A stretch of 12,045 nt of DNA. Source: Bacillota bacterium (GTDB taxonomy: Bacteria; Bacillota; Clostridia; Christensenellales; Aristaeellaceae). Below, piece after piece: positions 1-8,895 of this stretch. A program made the translations under genes and the position numbers. Position 1 is the stretch's first letter, and the number at the start of each line of letters is the position of its first letter. The stretch is taken from assembly GCA_019137115.1 (NCBI GenBank), contig JAGVSV010000076.1:1-12045 (forward strand), in the 5' to 3' direction. The notes beneath the pieces were generated by a model. It ran no database searches, was not told where the DNA came from, and saw nothing but the letters and a program-made list of their open reading frames with translations.

Positions 1-1077
1 GCCGCTGGTATCGCGCTGGGACGGCGCCAGCACGCTGCGCCCGCGGTAGTACGGCCGTACGTTGAGCAGTTGGCCGTCGGTGACCGTTACGCTGCCCTCC
101 CAGCGGAACGGCTCGTCCTCGCTGCCCCAGCCCATTTCCAATCGCAACTTGGCCCGGCGCAGCGCCCGCTTTTCCGGCATCGCCGCCACCGCGTCCAGCA
201 GGTTGCCGTTTTTGAACAGCAGCACCCGCGCGATGCGGGCTTCCCCCTGAATGTTACATGTGATCGTGCGTTGTGCGCCCGTTGTTTCCTCGCCCATGGC
301 AGCGCCGTTGACCGAGAGCTTGCACACCATTTTGTCGCCCGTCAGCGCGTAGATTCGGCCCATGCGCAGCGCGTGCCACAGGTCCTGGCGCGTGCGCCCG
401 TCCGCCCAAACGGCGGTAATGCCATCGCCATATGCGCCGGGGAACCCCGCGTGGTGGTCGGTGGAACCGGCGAACGAAAACCGCTTGCCCAGCCGCAGCC
501 CTTCCTGCACGGTGCTGCGCGGGTCGCGCGGGCCCATGTTGTGGTAATAGGGGAAGGGGCCGTCCGTGCGCATCGCGTTGCTGTGCTTGGAGTGCACCTC
601 AATAAAAGGCGATATTGCTGCGTCAAAATCCGCCCAGCTGATGCCGCGGTACCCAGGCACATAGCCGATGTGGTGGGGGATGGCGATGGCCTCCACCCCG
701 CAGTCTTTCACCAGTGCCGCGGGGGAATCCCGGTAGATCAGCTGCAGGTTGTCGTCCGGCGACAGCAGGTGATGGTCGCCGTAGAGGGACGAATGCATCT
801 CATAGCTTTGCAGCGTGATCAGGCCATGCCCGTTGCGCGCGGCGATGGCGGCGCGCACGGCGGCCCAATGCTCGCGCAGGCGTTCAAAGCCCACCTGATG
901 AAAATCAATCGTGAACGCGGTTTCCTCGTTGCGCTCCGGCATGTCCGGCCACATCGCGTGGCCGGTGACCGCGGCAAAGTCCAGGTGCGCCGCGGCGTTG
1001 TTCAGCGCGTTGTCCAGCGCGCCATAGCCATATGTGATGCCGCAGTGGTTGTGCAGGTCGCCAAATAAGAGCTCCAT
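1..1077 (-). CDS. PHP-superfamily metal-dependent hydrolase (DUF3604-like), 3' end outside window
   Basis: The first 359 residues are visible; the C-terminus lies beyond the left edge. The protein opens with MELLFGDLHNHCG, the N-terminal metal-binding D-L-H-x-H motif of the PHP superfamily and DUF3604 proteins (H9, H11). Further likely metal ligands follow in the expected order: a Q-S-Y-E-M-H-S segment around residue 90, P-H-H-I-G-Y (H135, H136), an E-V-H-S-K-H-S-N stretch, and S-T-D-H-H-A-G (D207, H208, H209). After about residue 240 the sequence changes to a beta-rich region, as in DUF3604 proteins, which carry a C-terminal beta domain. There is no signal peptide, so it is probably cytoplasmic. 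An AAGGAAG ribosome site precedes the ATG. It starts 14 bases after the transporter gene and is surely co-transcribed with it. The substrate is unknown; the family includes phosphoesterase-like enzymes, and a hydrolytic role is inferred from the ligands. Confidence 0.82.
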   Translation of the reverse strand, partial: MELLFGDLHNHCGITYGYGALDNALNNAAAHLDFAAVTGHAMWPDMPERNEETAFTIDFHQVGFERLREHWAAVRAAIAARNGHGLITLQSYEMHSSLYGDHHLLSPDDNLQLIYRDSPAALVKDCGVEAIAIPHHIGYVPGYRGISWADFDAAISPFIEVHSKHSNAMRTDGPFPYYHNMGPRDPRSTVQEGLRLGKRFSFAGSTDHHAGFPGAYGDGITAVWADGRTRQDLWHALRMGRIYALTGDKMVCKLSVNGAAMGEETTGAQRTITCNIQGEARIARVLLFKNGNLLDAVAAMPEKRALRRAKLRLEMGWGSEDEPFRWEGSVTVTDGQLLNVRPYYRGRSVLAPSQRDTSG

Positions 1078-1091
1078 TTTTCTTCCTTACC

Positions 1092-1952
1092 CTAGGGTGT
1101 GCGGGTCAGCCGTTCCATCCTGCGGGCGTTGATCACGCTGTACGCCGTGACTGAGCACAGCACCAGCGCCGCGCCGACAAACGTGTACAGACCCGGCGTT
1201 TCGCCCAGCGCCAGAAACACCCAGATGGGATTCAACACCGGCTCAATGTTAGCCACGATGGCCGCCGTGATGGGGCTGACGCCCGCGCGCATGCCGCGCG
1301 AAAACAAAAAGTATCCCAGCGTCAGGCACAGGCCCAGCAGAAGGATCGCCAGCACCGTTTTGCCGGTGACCACAAACTGTTTGTCAAACGGGATGGCGGC
1401 CAGGCAAAGGCAGGACAGCGCGTTGCCCAGATACGCGTAGTCCATCGGGTCGGTGCCCGGCATCCGGGCGGCGAAAAACACCATCGCAAAGGTGACCGCG
1501 CTTACCAGCGCCAGCAGGTCGCCCAACGGGTTGCCCACCGTTAAGCCGCTGACAAAGCACAGCGCCACCCCGAGCATGGTGATGGCCGCGGCGGCCAGGT
1601 CCAGCTTTCTTGCCCGCTGTTTGAAGAACAGCCAGCTGCCCAGGATCACCACCGCCGGCATCGCGTACTGCAGAACGATGGCGTTGGCGGCGGTGGTCAG
1701 CTTGTTGGCGCTGATAAACGCCAGCGAGGTCAGCGCCACGCCCAAAGCGCCCAGCCAGGTGCCCTTGGAGGGCTTGACGCGGTACCCGCCGCGCAGCGCG
1801 CCCAAAGCCAGCGCCGCCAGCAAGCCGCGCAAGCCGATGATGGACAGCGCGCCCCAGGGCGTCCATTTGCTCAGCACGCCGGAAAAACTCCATGCCACGC
1901 AGCCCAGCGCGATCAGCACCGCGCCGGACACCCCCTTGGCTTTCCCCTCCAT
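1092..1952 (-). CDS. EamA/DMT-superfamily transporter
   Basis: A 286-residue, very hydrophobic protein with about ten predicted membrane helices arranged as two EamA repeats. The first repeat runs from about residue 9 to 135 and ends in a G-x-x-L-C-F-V-S-G helix. The second begins near the G-N-P-L-G-D-L-L-A-L-V-S-A segment and includes the characteristic E-P-V-L-N-P-I-W-V-F-L-A-L-G-E motif. Members of this drug/metabolite transporter family move amino acids, nucleosides, sugars or other small metabolites across the inner membrane; the substrate cannot be read from sequence. I chose the ATG at 1952 rather than the upstream in-frame ATG at 1970, because a GGGGAGGTG ribosome site (1957-1967) lies just before it and inside the longer version. 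It is the first gene of a two-gene unit with the downstream PHP-type hydrolase (14-base gap), so it may carry a substrate or product of that enzyme. Confidence 0.88.
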   Translation of the reverse strand: MEGKAKGVSGAVLIALGCVAWSFSGVLSKWTPWGALSIIGLRGLLAALALGALRGGYRVKPSKGTWLGALGVALTSLAFISANKLTTAANAIVLQYAMPAVVILGSWLFFKQRARKLDLAAAAITMLGVALCFVSGLTVGNPLGDLLALVSAVTFAMVFFAARMPGTDPMDYAYLGNALSCLCLAAIPFDKQFVVTGKTVLAILLLGLCLTLGYFLFSRGMRAGVSPITAAIVANIEPVLNPIWVFLALGETPGLYTFVGAALVLCSVTAYSVINARRMERLTRTP

Positions 1953-1978
1953 GAGCGCACCTCCCCGCAATGCGCATC

Positions 1979-2001
1979 ATCATACCACATTGCCTTGTCA
2001 A
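1979..2001 (-). promoter_or_regulatory. Candidate extended -10 promoter for the transporter/hydrolase unit
   Basis: On the minus strand TGGTATGAT (1979-1987) fits an extended -10 element (TGnTATAAT with one mismatch). A TTGACA occurs at 1996-2001, but only 11 bases upstream, so it cannot be the paired -35; the 17-bp position reads CATTCT. Transcription would begin near 1972, giving a leader of about 20 bases that contains the ribosome site of the transporter gene. Confidence 0.4.
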
Positions 2002-2024
2002 AGAATGCACTATCCATGTACCGA

Positions 2025-2054
2025 TTGCGTGATGATCGGGGCGCATGCTATCTT
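2025..2054 (+). promoter_or_regulatory. Weak candidate promoter for the NimA-like gene
   Basis: TTGCGT (2025-2030), an 18-base spacer and TATCTT (2049-2054) form a weak sigma-A-type promoter. It would start transcription near 2061, shortly before the GGGGAGGG ribosome site. The -10 overlaps a small inverted repeat (CTATC-TTC-GATAG, 2048-2060) that could act as an operator, but this is speculative. Confidence 0.3.
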
Positions 2055-2084
2055 CGATAGAATTGAACGAGGGGAGGGATGCGC

Positions 2085-2552
2085 ATGCGCAGGAAGGACC
2101 GGGAGATTACCGACCTGGCGGAAGTACAGGATATCGTTCGTCGGTGCCGGGCGATGCGCGTAGGGTTGGTGGATGGGGGAATGCCCTACATCGTGCCGAT
2201 GAACTTCGGCGCACTGTGGGACGGGGAGCAGCTGACCCTGTACGCCCACAGCGCCACCGCCGGACGCAAGATGGAGTTAATCCGGCAGGCTCCGCCAGTG
2301 TTTATCCAGATGGACTGCGACGGGGAGCTCGTGACCGGCACCAGCGCGTGTACATATGGCTACCGCTATAAAAGCCTGATGGGACTAGGACGCGCGGAGG
2401 AAGTGACCGACCCAGATGAAATGCGCTCGGGGATGGTTGCCCTGATGCGGCAGCAAACCGGGCGGGACTTTACGTTTTCACAAGAGGAACTAACCGGCGT
2501 CGCGGTGCTGCGCATCACGCTCACCGAATGGTCAGCCAAGGCCTGCAGGTAA
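2085..2552 (+). CDS. Pyridoxamine 5'-phosphate oxidase-family protein (NimA-like)
   Basis: A 155-residue protein of the split-barrel flavin-binding fold. It begins MRRKDREITD, followed by an L-x-x-V-Q-D-I-V helix, typical of the NimA-like/5-nitroimidazole-reductase branch. The middle contains the P-Y-I-V-P-M-N-F-G strand and A-H-S-A-T-A-G-R-K-M, where the phosphate of FMN or a related cofactor is usually held. Later comes the family pattern C-T-Y-G-Y-R-Y-K-S-L-M-G-x-G-R-A, then an M-x-x-L-M-R-Q-Q-T-G helix and a C-terminal W-S-A-K segment. Length is normal for the family. An ATG at 2079 is also in frame, but its spacing to the GGGGAGGG site (2071-2078) is almost zero, whereas the ATG at 2085 has about seven bases, so I start there. 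It stands alone, diverging from the transporter unit. The substrate is unknown; NimA-like proteins are often annotated as nitroimidazole resistance, but that should not be assumed. Confidence 0.87.
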   Translation: MRRKDREITDLAEVQDIVRRCRAMRVGLVDGGMPYIVPMNFGALWDGEQLTLYAHSATAGRKMELIRQAPPVFIQMDCDGELVTGTSACTYGYRYKSLMGLGRAEEVTDPDEMRSGMVALMRQQTGRDFTFSQEELTGVAVLRITLTEWSAKACR

Positions 2553-2571
2553 GTTAAAGCGCGTTTCCGCA

Positions 2572-2600
2572 TTGTTTCCAGGGTACCTGTGTGCTACAAT
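2572..2600 (+). promoter_or_regulatory. Extended -10 sigma-A promoter for the URO-D/DUF4432 unit
   Basis: TTGTTT (2572-2577), a 17-base spacer and TACAAT (2595-2600) are present, and TG lies one base before the -10 (TGCTACAAT), making an extended -10. Transcription should begin near 2607, about 26 bases before the chosen start codon. This also rules out a GTG start at 2591, which lies inside the promoter. Confidence 0.72.
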
Positions 2601-2632
2601 CGGTTCACCATCACGATATCGGGGGTATGGAT

Positions 2633-3589
2633 ATGACACCCAAGGAACGCTTTGCCTGCGCCCTGAACCTGGGCGTGCCGGACCGGGTACCCACGTTTGA
2701 GCTGGAATTCCAGCTGGCGCCCGAACTGTTCGGCAAGGACTGGCTGCACGAAGAAGACCTCAAGGGCCTGTCGGAAAAGGAAATCGACTACAAGCTGCGC
2801 GAAAATGCGGAGTATCTGGTGCGCGTGTACGAGCGGCTGGAGCATGACGCGATCTGCTTGCATCACCTGAACTTTGAGCACCTGAACCGGACCGCCAAGT
2901 ACATCAAGGAAATGACCAATGACCACTACATGCTGCTGTGCCACGGGGATGGCACGTTCGCCATCCCGGACGGCAACGGCATGGAGCAGCTGGTGTACGC
3001 CATCATGGATGAGCCGGACGAGGTGCTCAAGCAAGCCGAGGCCATGTGCGTGCGCGCGATAGAGGCCAACCGCCGCCGCCTGGACAACGGGTTTGACGGG
3101 TTCATCCTGTGCTCGGACTATTGCTTCAACCAGGGCCCCTTCCTGTCGCCGGACATGTTCCGCACCTTTGTCACCCCGTTTCTCAAGCGCATCACGCAGG
3201 ACATCCGGCAGAACGGCGGCTACGCGATCAAGCACACCGACGGCAACATCATGCCCATCCTGGACCAGCTGATGGAGACAAGACCCCACGCGCTGCACTC
3301 CATCGACCCAAGGGCCGGTGTCGACATAAGGGAGGTCAAGCGCATCACGCAGGGCAAGCTGGCGCTGTGCGGCAATGTGCACTGCGCCGCGCTGCAGACC
3401 GGCACCGAGCAGGACATCATCGACAGCTGCATGTACGCGCTCACCTACGCCAAGCCCGGCGGCGGCTACATCTTCACCACCAGCAATATCCCTTTCAAGG
3501 GCATGGATCTGGACCGTTACCTGCTGGTGCTGGATGTCTGGAAGAAACACCGCGACTACACCAACGAAGAGCGCGGGCTGCCGGCATGA
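2633..3589 (+). CDS. Uroporphyrinogen decarboxylase-superfamily protein (URO-D/MtaA-like)
   Basis: A 318-residue protein covering the whole URO-D TIM-barrel domain. The N-terminus M-T-P-K-E-R-F-x-x-A-L-x-x-x-x-P-D-R-V-P is the hallmark of the non-haem branch of this superfamily, which includes corrinoid-dependent methyltransferases such as MtaA and many uncharacterised proteins in sugar clusters. Other signatures are Y-C-F-N-Q-G-P-F-L-S-P (about residue 163), K-H-T-D-G-N (H201, D203), L-H-S-I-D-P-x-A-G and L-C-G-N-V-H-C (C246, C251). The H-x-C zinc motif of MtaA reads H-T-D here, so a classic methylcobalamin:thiol methyltransferase role is doubtful. I start at the ATG at 2633, seven bases after GGGGG (2621-2625); an ATG at 2627 is also possible. 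The gene overlaps the next by four bases (ATGA). Linkage to a sugar-epimerase-fold protein suggests carbohydrate metabolism rather than haem synthesis; this is inference. Confidence 0.85.
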   Translation: MTPKERFACALNLGVPDRVPTFELEFQLAPELFGKDWLHEEDLKGLSEKEIDYKLRENAEYLVRVYERLEHDAICLHHLNFEHLNRTAKYIKEMTNDHYMLLCHGDGTFAIPDGNGMEQLVYAIMDEPDEVLKQAEAMCVRAIEANRRRLDNGFDGFILCSDYCFNQGPFLSPDMFRTFVTPFLKRITQDIRQNGGYAIKHTDGNIMPILDQLMETRPHALHSIDPRAGVDIREVKRITQGKLALCGNVHCAALQTGTEQDIIDSCMYALTYAKPGGGYIFTTSNIPFKGMDLDRYLLVLDVWKKHRDYTNEERGLPA

Positions 3590-4641
3590 AGCAATCAGAG
3601 GAGCGGGCGCTGCGCGCCTATGTGGGCGACCTGAACACCTTGTGCGGGTTTGAGGAATTTGTCTACGCTGACGGCCCCACACGCGGGGTAAAGGCGTTTG
3701 CGCTCAACAACGGGCGCAACCTGCGCCTGACGGTGCTGGCCGACCGGGGGCTGGACATCCACACCGCGCAGCTGGACGGCAAAAACGTGGCATACGCAGG
3801 CGCGGTCGGCGTGCGCTCGCCCCATCTGTTCCGGGAGGATGAGGCCCGGGGGTTCTTGCAGCAGTTTTTTGGCGGCCTGCTGACCACCTGCGGCATCACG
3901 TATGCCGGGGCCGCGGGGGAGGATCAAGGGCAGAACTTGGGCGCGCACGGCCTGTACAGCAACCAGCCCGCGCAGCGTGTTAGCGCGCGGATGGTGTATC
4001 AGGATGACGAAGCCATCATCGAACTGTCCGGCGAGGTGCGGGAAGGCCGCCTGTTTGGCGAGAACGTGCTGTTGTCGCGCATGCTGCGTCTGCACACCGA
4101 GCGCAACCTGGTGACCGTGCACGACCGCGTGGAAAACCAGGGCTTTGCCACCGCTCCGGTTATGCTGATTTACCACATTAACTTGGGGTACCCGCTGCTG
4201 GACGAAGGCGCCCTGCTGTACACAGGGGCTGCGGGCGTCAAGCCAAGGGATGCCGACGCAGAGGCCGGTTTTGCGCGCTGGGAACAGGTGGAAGCGCCCA
4301 CACCCAACCGCCCGGAGGAATGCTTTTTCCACACGCGCTACACGCAGGAAACCGCATTTGCGATGCTCAACAACCCCGCGTTTGGCTGGGCGGGCATCGT
4401 GCGGTTTGATCCTGGCACGCTGCCCATCCTGACGCAATGGAAATGCCTGCGCGCGGGGGAGTACGCGCTGGGCCTGGAGCCTTCGACCTCCGGCGTGTTC
4501 AACCGCGCGGCGGCCCGCAAGGATGGTTCGCTGACGTATCTGGACCCGGGCGAAAGCCGCGACTACCACGTATCGGTGGAGTTCACCCAGGACACCGCGC
4601 TGATTGACTCGCTGATAAAACTGGCCAAAATACCCCGCTGA
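3586..4641 (+). CDS. DUF4432 family protein, aldose 1-epimerase-like fold
   Basis: A 351-residue protein of the galactose-mutarotase-like superfamily, DUF4432 branch. Visible landmarks are L-A-D-R-G-L-D-I-H (51-59), the G-G-L-L-T-T-C-G strand near residue 95, L-G-A-H-G-L-Y-S-N near 115, Y-H-I-N-L-G-Y-P-L-L near 190, and late G-L-E-P-S-T-S and L-D-P-G-E-S-R segments. Conserved His and Glu residues in these places are candidates for sugar binding and acid/base catalysis, by analogy with aldose 1-epimerase. There is no signal peptide, so it is cytoplasmic. The ATG at 3586 overlaps the URO-D-like gene stop (ATGA); no strong ribosome site is seen, so translational coupling is likely. The same frame stays open upstream into the URO-D gene, but that part is a shadow. 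Family members are thought to isomerise or bind sugars; the actual substrate is not known. Confidence 0.86.
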   Translation: MKQSEERALRAYVGDLNTLCGFEEFVYADGPTRGVKAFALNNGRNLRLTVLADRGLDIHTAQLDGKNVAYAGAVGVRSPHLFREDEARGFLQQFFGGLLTTCGITYAGAAGEDQGQNLGAHGLYSNQPAQRVSARMVYQDDEAIIELSGEVREGRLFGENVLLSRMLRLHTERNLVTVHDRVENQGFATAPVMLIYHINLGYPLLDEGALLYTGAAGVKPRDADAEAGFARWEQVEAPTPNRPEECFFHTRYTQETAFAMLNNPAFGWAGIVRFDPGTLPILTQWKCLRAGEYALGLEPSTSGVFNRAAARKDGSLTYLDPGESRDYHVSVEFTQDTALIDSLIKLAKIPR

Positions 4642-4653
4642 CCCCAAAACAAC

Positions 4654-4687
4654 GCCCGCCATCTGTGCCGATCGGCGGGCTTTTTTT
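4654..4687 (+). terminator. Rho-independent terminator, probably bidirectional
   Basis: GCCCGCC (4654-4660) pairs with GGCGGGC (4674-4680) across a 13-base loop and is followed by seven T (4681-4687), ending the URO-D/DUF4432 unit 13 bases after its stop. Read on the minus strand the same stem is followed by GTTGTTTT, so it can also end the converging prfC-typA-GNAT operon, whose last stop is at 4711. Confidence 0.88.
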
Positions 4688-4710
4688 GTTGCGCTGACAG
4701 GGTACTGCTT

Positions 4711-5244
4711 CTATCCGTTCTTGCGGTATGCCGCCAGCTTGGCGTGCACCGCGTCCCAGCGGGCGGGCATGGTGTCGTCCTCCATCACCGGCACAAAGCC
4801 CAGCCCCAGATACGTGCGGATGGCTGGCAGCCGGAAGTCGTCGGTGGTCAGCTCCGCGGCCACTCGTCCGCTCTTCCGGATGGCGTGAAGCGCCCGCAGC
4901 ACCATCAAGCGCCCAAACCTGTGCCCAAGAAATATGCTATGTACGCCCACCATGTGCACCACGCCCAAGTCCGGCTTGTCCGCCGGATGCTGCACGCTGG
5001 CCGTGGCGGCGGGCTGGCCGTCCACCATCAGCAGGAACACGCGCTCCGGCGCGCAGGTGGCGTCGTTGCGGATCTGGTCAAACGAATGCGGCCGCTCAAA
5101 CGAATCCGTAATGATCGCTTCCCACGCGGCTGGCCCTCCCGGCGCGTCGCCGGTGATGAGTGTGCATCCCGGCACCAGCACCGGCATGTCCGGCAGGGGA
5201 TCGGTCAGGCTGCGCAGCATGCGCAACTGTTTCAGGGTTCCCAT
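4711..5244 (-). CDS. GNAT-family N-acetyltransferase
   Basis: A 177-residue protein with the GNAT order of elements: a variable N-terminal part, F-L-L-M-V-D-G-Q-P-A-A-T-A-S-V (beta-4 region), V-V-H-M-V-G-V-H-S-I-F-L-G-H-R-F-G-R-L-M (beta-4/alpha-3, acetyl-CoA pyrophosphate loop), and a C-terminal L-P-A-I-R-T-Y-L-G-L-G-F-V-P-V, equivalent to the usual N-x-x-A-x-x-x-Y-x-x-x-G-F motif. The CoA loop is atypical: H-R-F-G-R-L stands where Q/R-x-x-G-x-G/A is expected. The acceptor substrate cannot be predicted. The start is supported by a GAGGAAGAA ribosome site. It lies 23 bases after typA and is the last gene of the prfC-typA operon, ahead of the shared terminator; no functional link to translation is proven, though some GNAT proteins act on ribosomal proteins. 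Confidence 0.8.
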   Translation of the reverse strand: MGTLKQLRMLRSLTDPLPDMPVLVPGCTLITGDAPGGPAAWEAIITDSFERPHSFDQIRNDATCAPERVFLLMVDGQPAATASVQHPADKPDLGVVHMVGVHSIFLGHRFGRLMVLRALHAIRKSGRVAAELTTDDFRLPAIRTYLGLGFVPVMEDDTMPARWDAVHAKLAAYRKNG

Positions 5245-5267
5245 CGCGCTTCTTCCTCAACCCCGGT

Positions 5268-7097
<1,830 letters not shown>

Positions 7098-7127
7098 ATA
7101 ATGTTTGGTGTTTCCTTTCGTTACAAG

Positions 7128-7259
7128 TCAGTCGGCGGCGGGCGCTGTCAGCGTGATGTCCCGCGTGCTGCCGATCAAAGCAAACCCTACGCGCTGATAG
7201 ACGGCGTTGCTGTGCGGGCTGTCAAAGACCGGGTGGTTGCTGTCGATCACGTAATTCAT
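7128..7259 (-). CDS. 43-residue frame resembling a GNAT C-terminus; possible remnant or small protein
   Basis: Between prfC and typA the minus strand holds an ATG-to-TGA frame of 43 codons. It has a good ribosome site, TAGGAGAACACG-ATG, in which the AGGAG overlaps the prfC stop codon. The peptide contains S-N-A-V-Y-Q-R-V-G-F-A-L-I-G at residues 17-30, which is the C-terminal acetyl-CoA-side helix and strand of many GNAT acetyltransferases (N-x-x-x-Y-x-x-x-G-F). It is followed by a short strand (R-D-I-T-L) and a stop, where such enzymes normally end. Nothing upstream in any frame supplies the missing N-terminal three quarters of a GNAT domain; prfC occupies that DNA. It may be the tail of a GNAT gene whose front was lost, or a translated small protein. 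The family resemblance rests on one motif. Confidence 0.5.
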   Translation of the reverse strand: MNYVIDSNHPVFDSPHSNAVYQRVGFALIGSTRDITLTAPAAD

Positions 7260-7268
7260 CGTGTTCTC

Positions 7269-8867
7269 CTACACCTCCCCGCCGCCCGGCGCCAGCTCGC
7301 TCAGCACCAGGCCGATGTTCCGTTCGGTCGCAAGGCGGATGCTCCACTCGTTTTCAAACAGCAGCACGTCCTGCGCCCGGCTGTCACGGGCGGGCACGGT
7401 GGTGCTGGTCAGATTCAGCTCGTCCATGGGCACGGACGATTCCAGCACCCAGCGCACGTAGCGGTAGCTTAACATATCCATCTTCAGCTCCGCGCCGTAC
7501 TCGCTTTGCAGCCGGTAGGTGAGCACGTCAAATTGCAGCACGCCCACCACGCCCACGATCAGCTCTTCCGGGCCCATCTCGTCTCGCCGGAAGGTCTGGA
7601 TGGCGCCTTCCTCGCTCAGCTGTGTGACGCCCTTGATAAACTGCTTGCGCTTCATGCTGTCCAGCGGCCGCACGCGGGCAAAATGCTCCGGCGCGAACAC
7701 CGGGATGCGGCCAAATCTGATCTTGCGCCCTTCGCTGAGCGTATCGCCCAGCAGATACAGCCCCGGATCAAACAGCCCGATGATATCCCCGGCATAGGCG
7801 GTGTCCACCATCTCGCGCTCATCGGCCATGAACTGCTGCGGCGCCTTGACCTGGATCTGTTTGTTCAGCCGCGTGTGCCAGACGGTCATGTCCTTTTTGA
7901 ACGTGCCGCTGACCACCCGCAGGAACGCCAGCCGGTCGCGGTGCGCCGGGTTCATGTTGGCCTGGATTTTGAAGATGAAGCCGGAAAATTGCGGATCGTC
8001 CGGCTCGATCATGCCAATATCGCTCCCGCGCGGCAGCGGCTGCGTGGTGTAGGAGAGGAAGCGCGTCAAAAACGGCTCCACGCCAAAGTTGGTGATCGCG
8101 CTGCCAAAGAACAGCGGTGTCAGCTCCCCTTTGCGCACCTGGGCCAGATCAAACGCGTCGCCGGCTACCTCCAGCAGCTCCACTTCCTCGCGCAGGCGGG
8201 TGAGGTAGTGCTTGTCCAGCATGCCCTCGATGGCAGGATCAGTAAGCGCGATCTCCGTTTTCTTCGCCTTGGTGCGGCCATGGTCGCCGGAAAAGTACAG
8301 CTCCACCATGCCGGTATCGCGGTGGTACACGCCCTGGAAATCGCCGTCCACGCCGATGGGCCAGTTCACGGGCACCGACCGGATGCCCAGCACCTGCTCC
8401 AGCTCCTCCATCAGCGCAAAGGGGTCCTTGGCCGCACGGTCCATTTTGTTCACAAACGTAAAGATCGGGATGCCCCGCATCCGGCACACCCGGAACAGCT
8501 TGATCGTCTGCTCCTCCACGCCGCGGGACGCGTCCATCAGCATCACCGCGCTGTCGGCCGCCACCAGCACTCGGTAGGTATCCTCGGAAAAGTCCTGGTG
8601 CCCCGGCGTGTCCAGAATGTTGATGTGGTACCCCTCAAAGGAAAACTGCATCGCGCTGGACGTCACCGAGATGCCGCGCTGCTTTTCAATCTCCATCCAG
8701 TCGCTGGTGGCGTGACGGTCGGCCTTCCGCGCCTTGACACTGCCCGCCTGCCGGATCGCCCCGCCATACAGCAGCAGCTTTTCCGTCAGCGTGGTCTTGC
8801 CCGCGTCCGGATGACTGATGATGGCAAATGTCCGCCGGCGCGCCACCTCGCGTGAAAGCTCGTCCAT
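7269..8867 (-). CDS. prfC: Peptide chain release factor 3 (RF3)
   Basis: A 532-residue GTPase with the size and motifs of RF3, which recycles RF1/RF2 from the ribosome after peptide release. The G domain shows G1 S-H-P-D-A-G-K-T (18-25), the RF3-specific S-D-W-M-E-I-E-K-Q-R-G-I-S-V-T-S-S (switch I/G2), G3 D-T-P-G-H-Q-D-F-S-E-D-T-Y-R, and G4 N-K-M-D-R. EF-Tu-like domain II and the RF3 C-terminal domain follow (for example V-G-V-V-G-V-L-Q-F-D-V-L). I start at 8867, where a near-perfect AAGGAGGT site lies just ahead; the frame stays open further upstream, but that part would run through the promoter. It is the first gene of the minus-strand operon prfC - small GNAT-like frame - typA - GNAT, transcribed from a consensus promoter about 30 bases upstream. 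Confidence 0.97.
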   Translation of the reverse strand: MDELSREVARRRTFAIISHPDAGKTTLTEKLLLYGGAIRQAGSVKARKADRHATSDWMEIEKQRGISVTSSAMQFSFEGYHINILDTPGHQDFSEDTYRVLVAADSAVMLMDASRGVEEQTIKLFRVCRMRGIPIFTFVNKMDRAAKDPFALMEELEQVLGIRSVPVNWPIGVDGDFQGVYHRDTGMVELYFSGDHGRTKAKKTEIALTDPAIEGMLDKHYLTRLREEVELLEVAGDAFDLAQVRKGELTPLFFGSAITNFGVEPFLTRFLSYTTQPLPRGSDIGMIEPDDPQFSGFIFKIQANMNPAHRDRLAFLRVVSGTFKKDMTVWHTRLNKQIQVKAPQQFMADEREMVDTAYAGDIIGLFDPGLYLLGDTLSEGRKIRFGRIPVFAPEHFARVRPLDSMKRKQFIKGVTQLSEEGAIQTFRRDEMGPEELIVGVVGVLQFDVLTYRLQSEYGAELKMDMLSYRYVRWVLESSVPMDELNLTSTTVPARDSRAQDVLLFENEWSIRLATERNIGLVLSELAPGGGEV

Positions 8868-8895
8868 CCCTACCTCCTTGCCTGAAAAGCATTTT

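Noticed and set aside
70..1068. 332-codon plus-strand frame opposite the PHP-type hydrolase
   Set aside because: It has no motifs, while the minus strand shows ordered metal ligands and a ribosome site.
2556..2566. AAAGCGCGTTT as an operator upstream of the URO-D-like gene
   Set aside because: It looks symmetrical at a glance but the arms are not complementary around either possible centre.
3109..3585. Upstream extension of the DUF4432 frame into the URO-D-like gene
   Set aside because: The extension is an out-of-frame reading of the URO-D coding sequence; the family start is at 3586.
2594..3682. Long open frame on the minus strand opposite the URO-D-like gene
   Set aside because: It is rich in His, Val, Gln and Arg without any domain, lies antisense to a clear family protein, and is explained by GC-biased codon use.
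3595..4662. Long minus-strand open frame opposite the DUF4432 gene
   Set aside because: Same shadow pattern; it would also run through the terminator stem and has no recognisable motif.
7506..8855. 449-codon plus-strand frame opposite prfC
   Set aside because: It is antisense to RF3 with the same His/Arg/Gln-rich composition; the RF3 motifs on the other strand are unmistakable.
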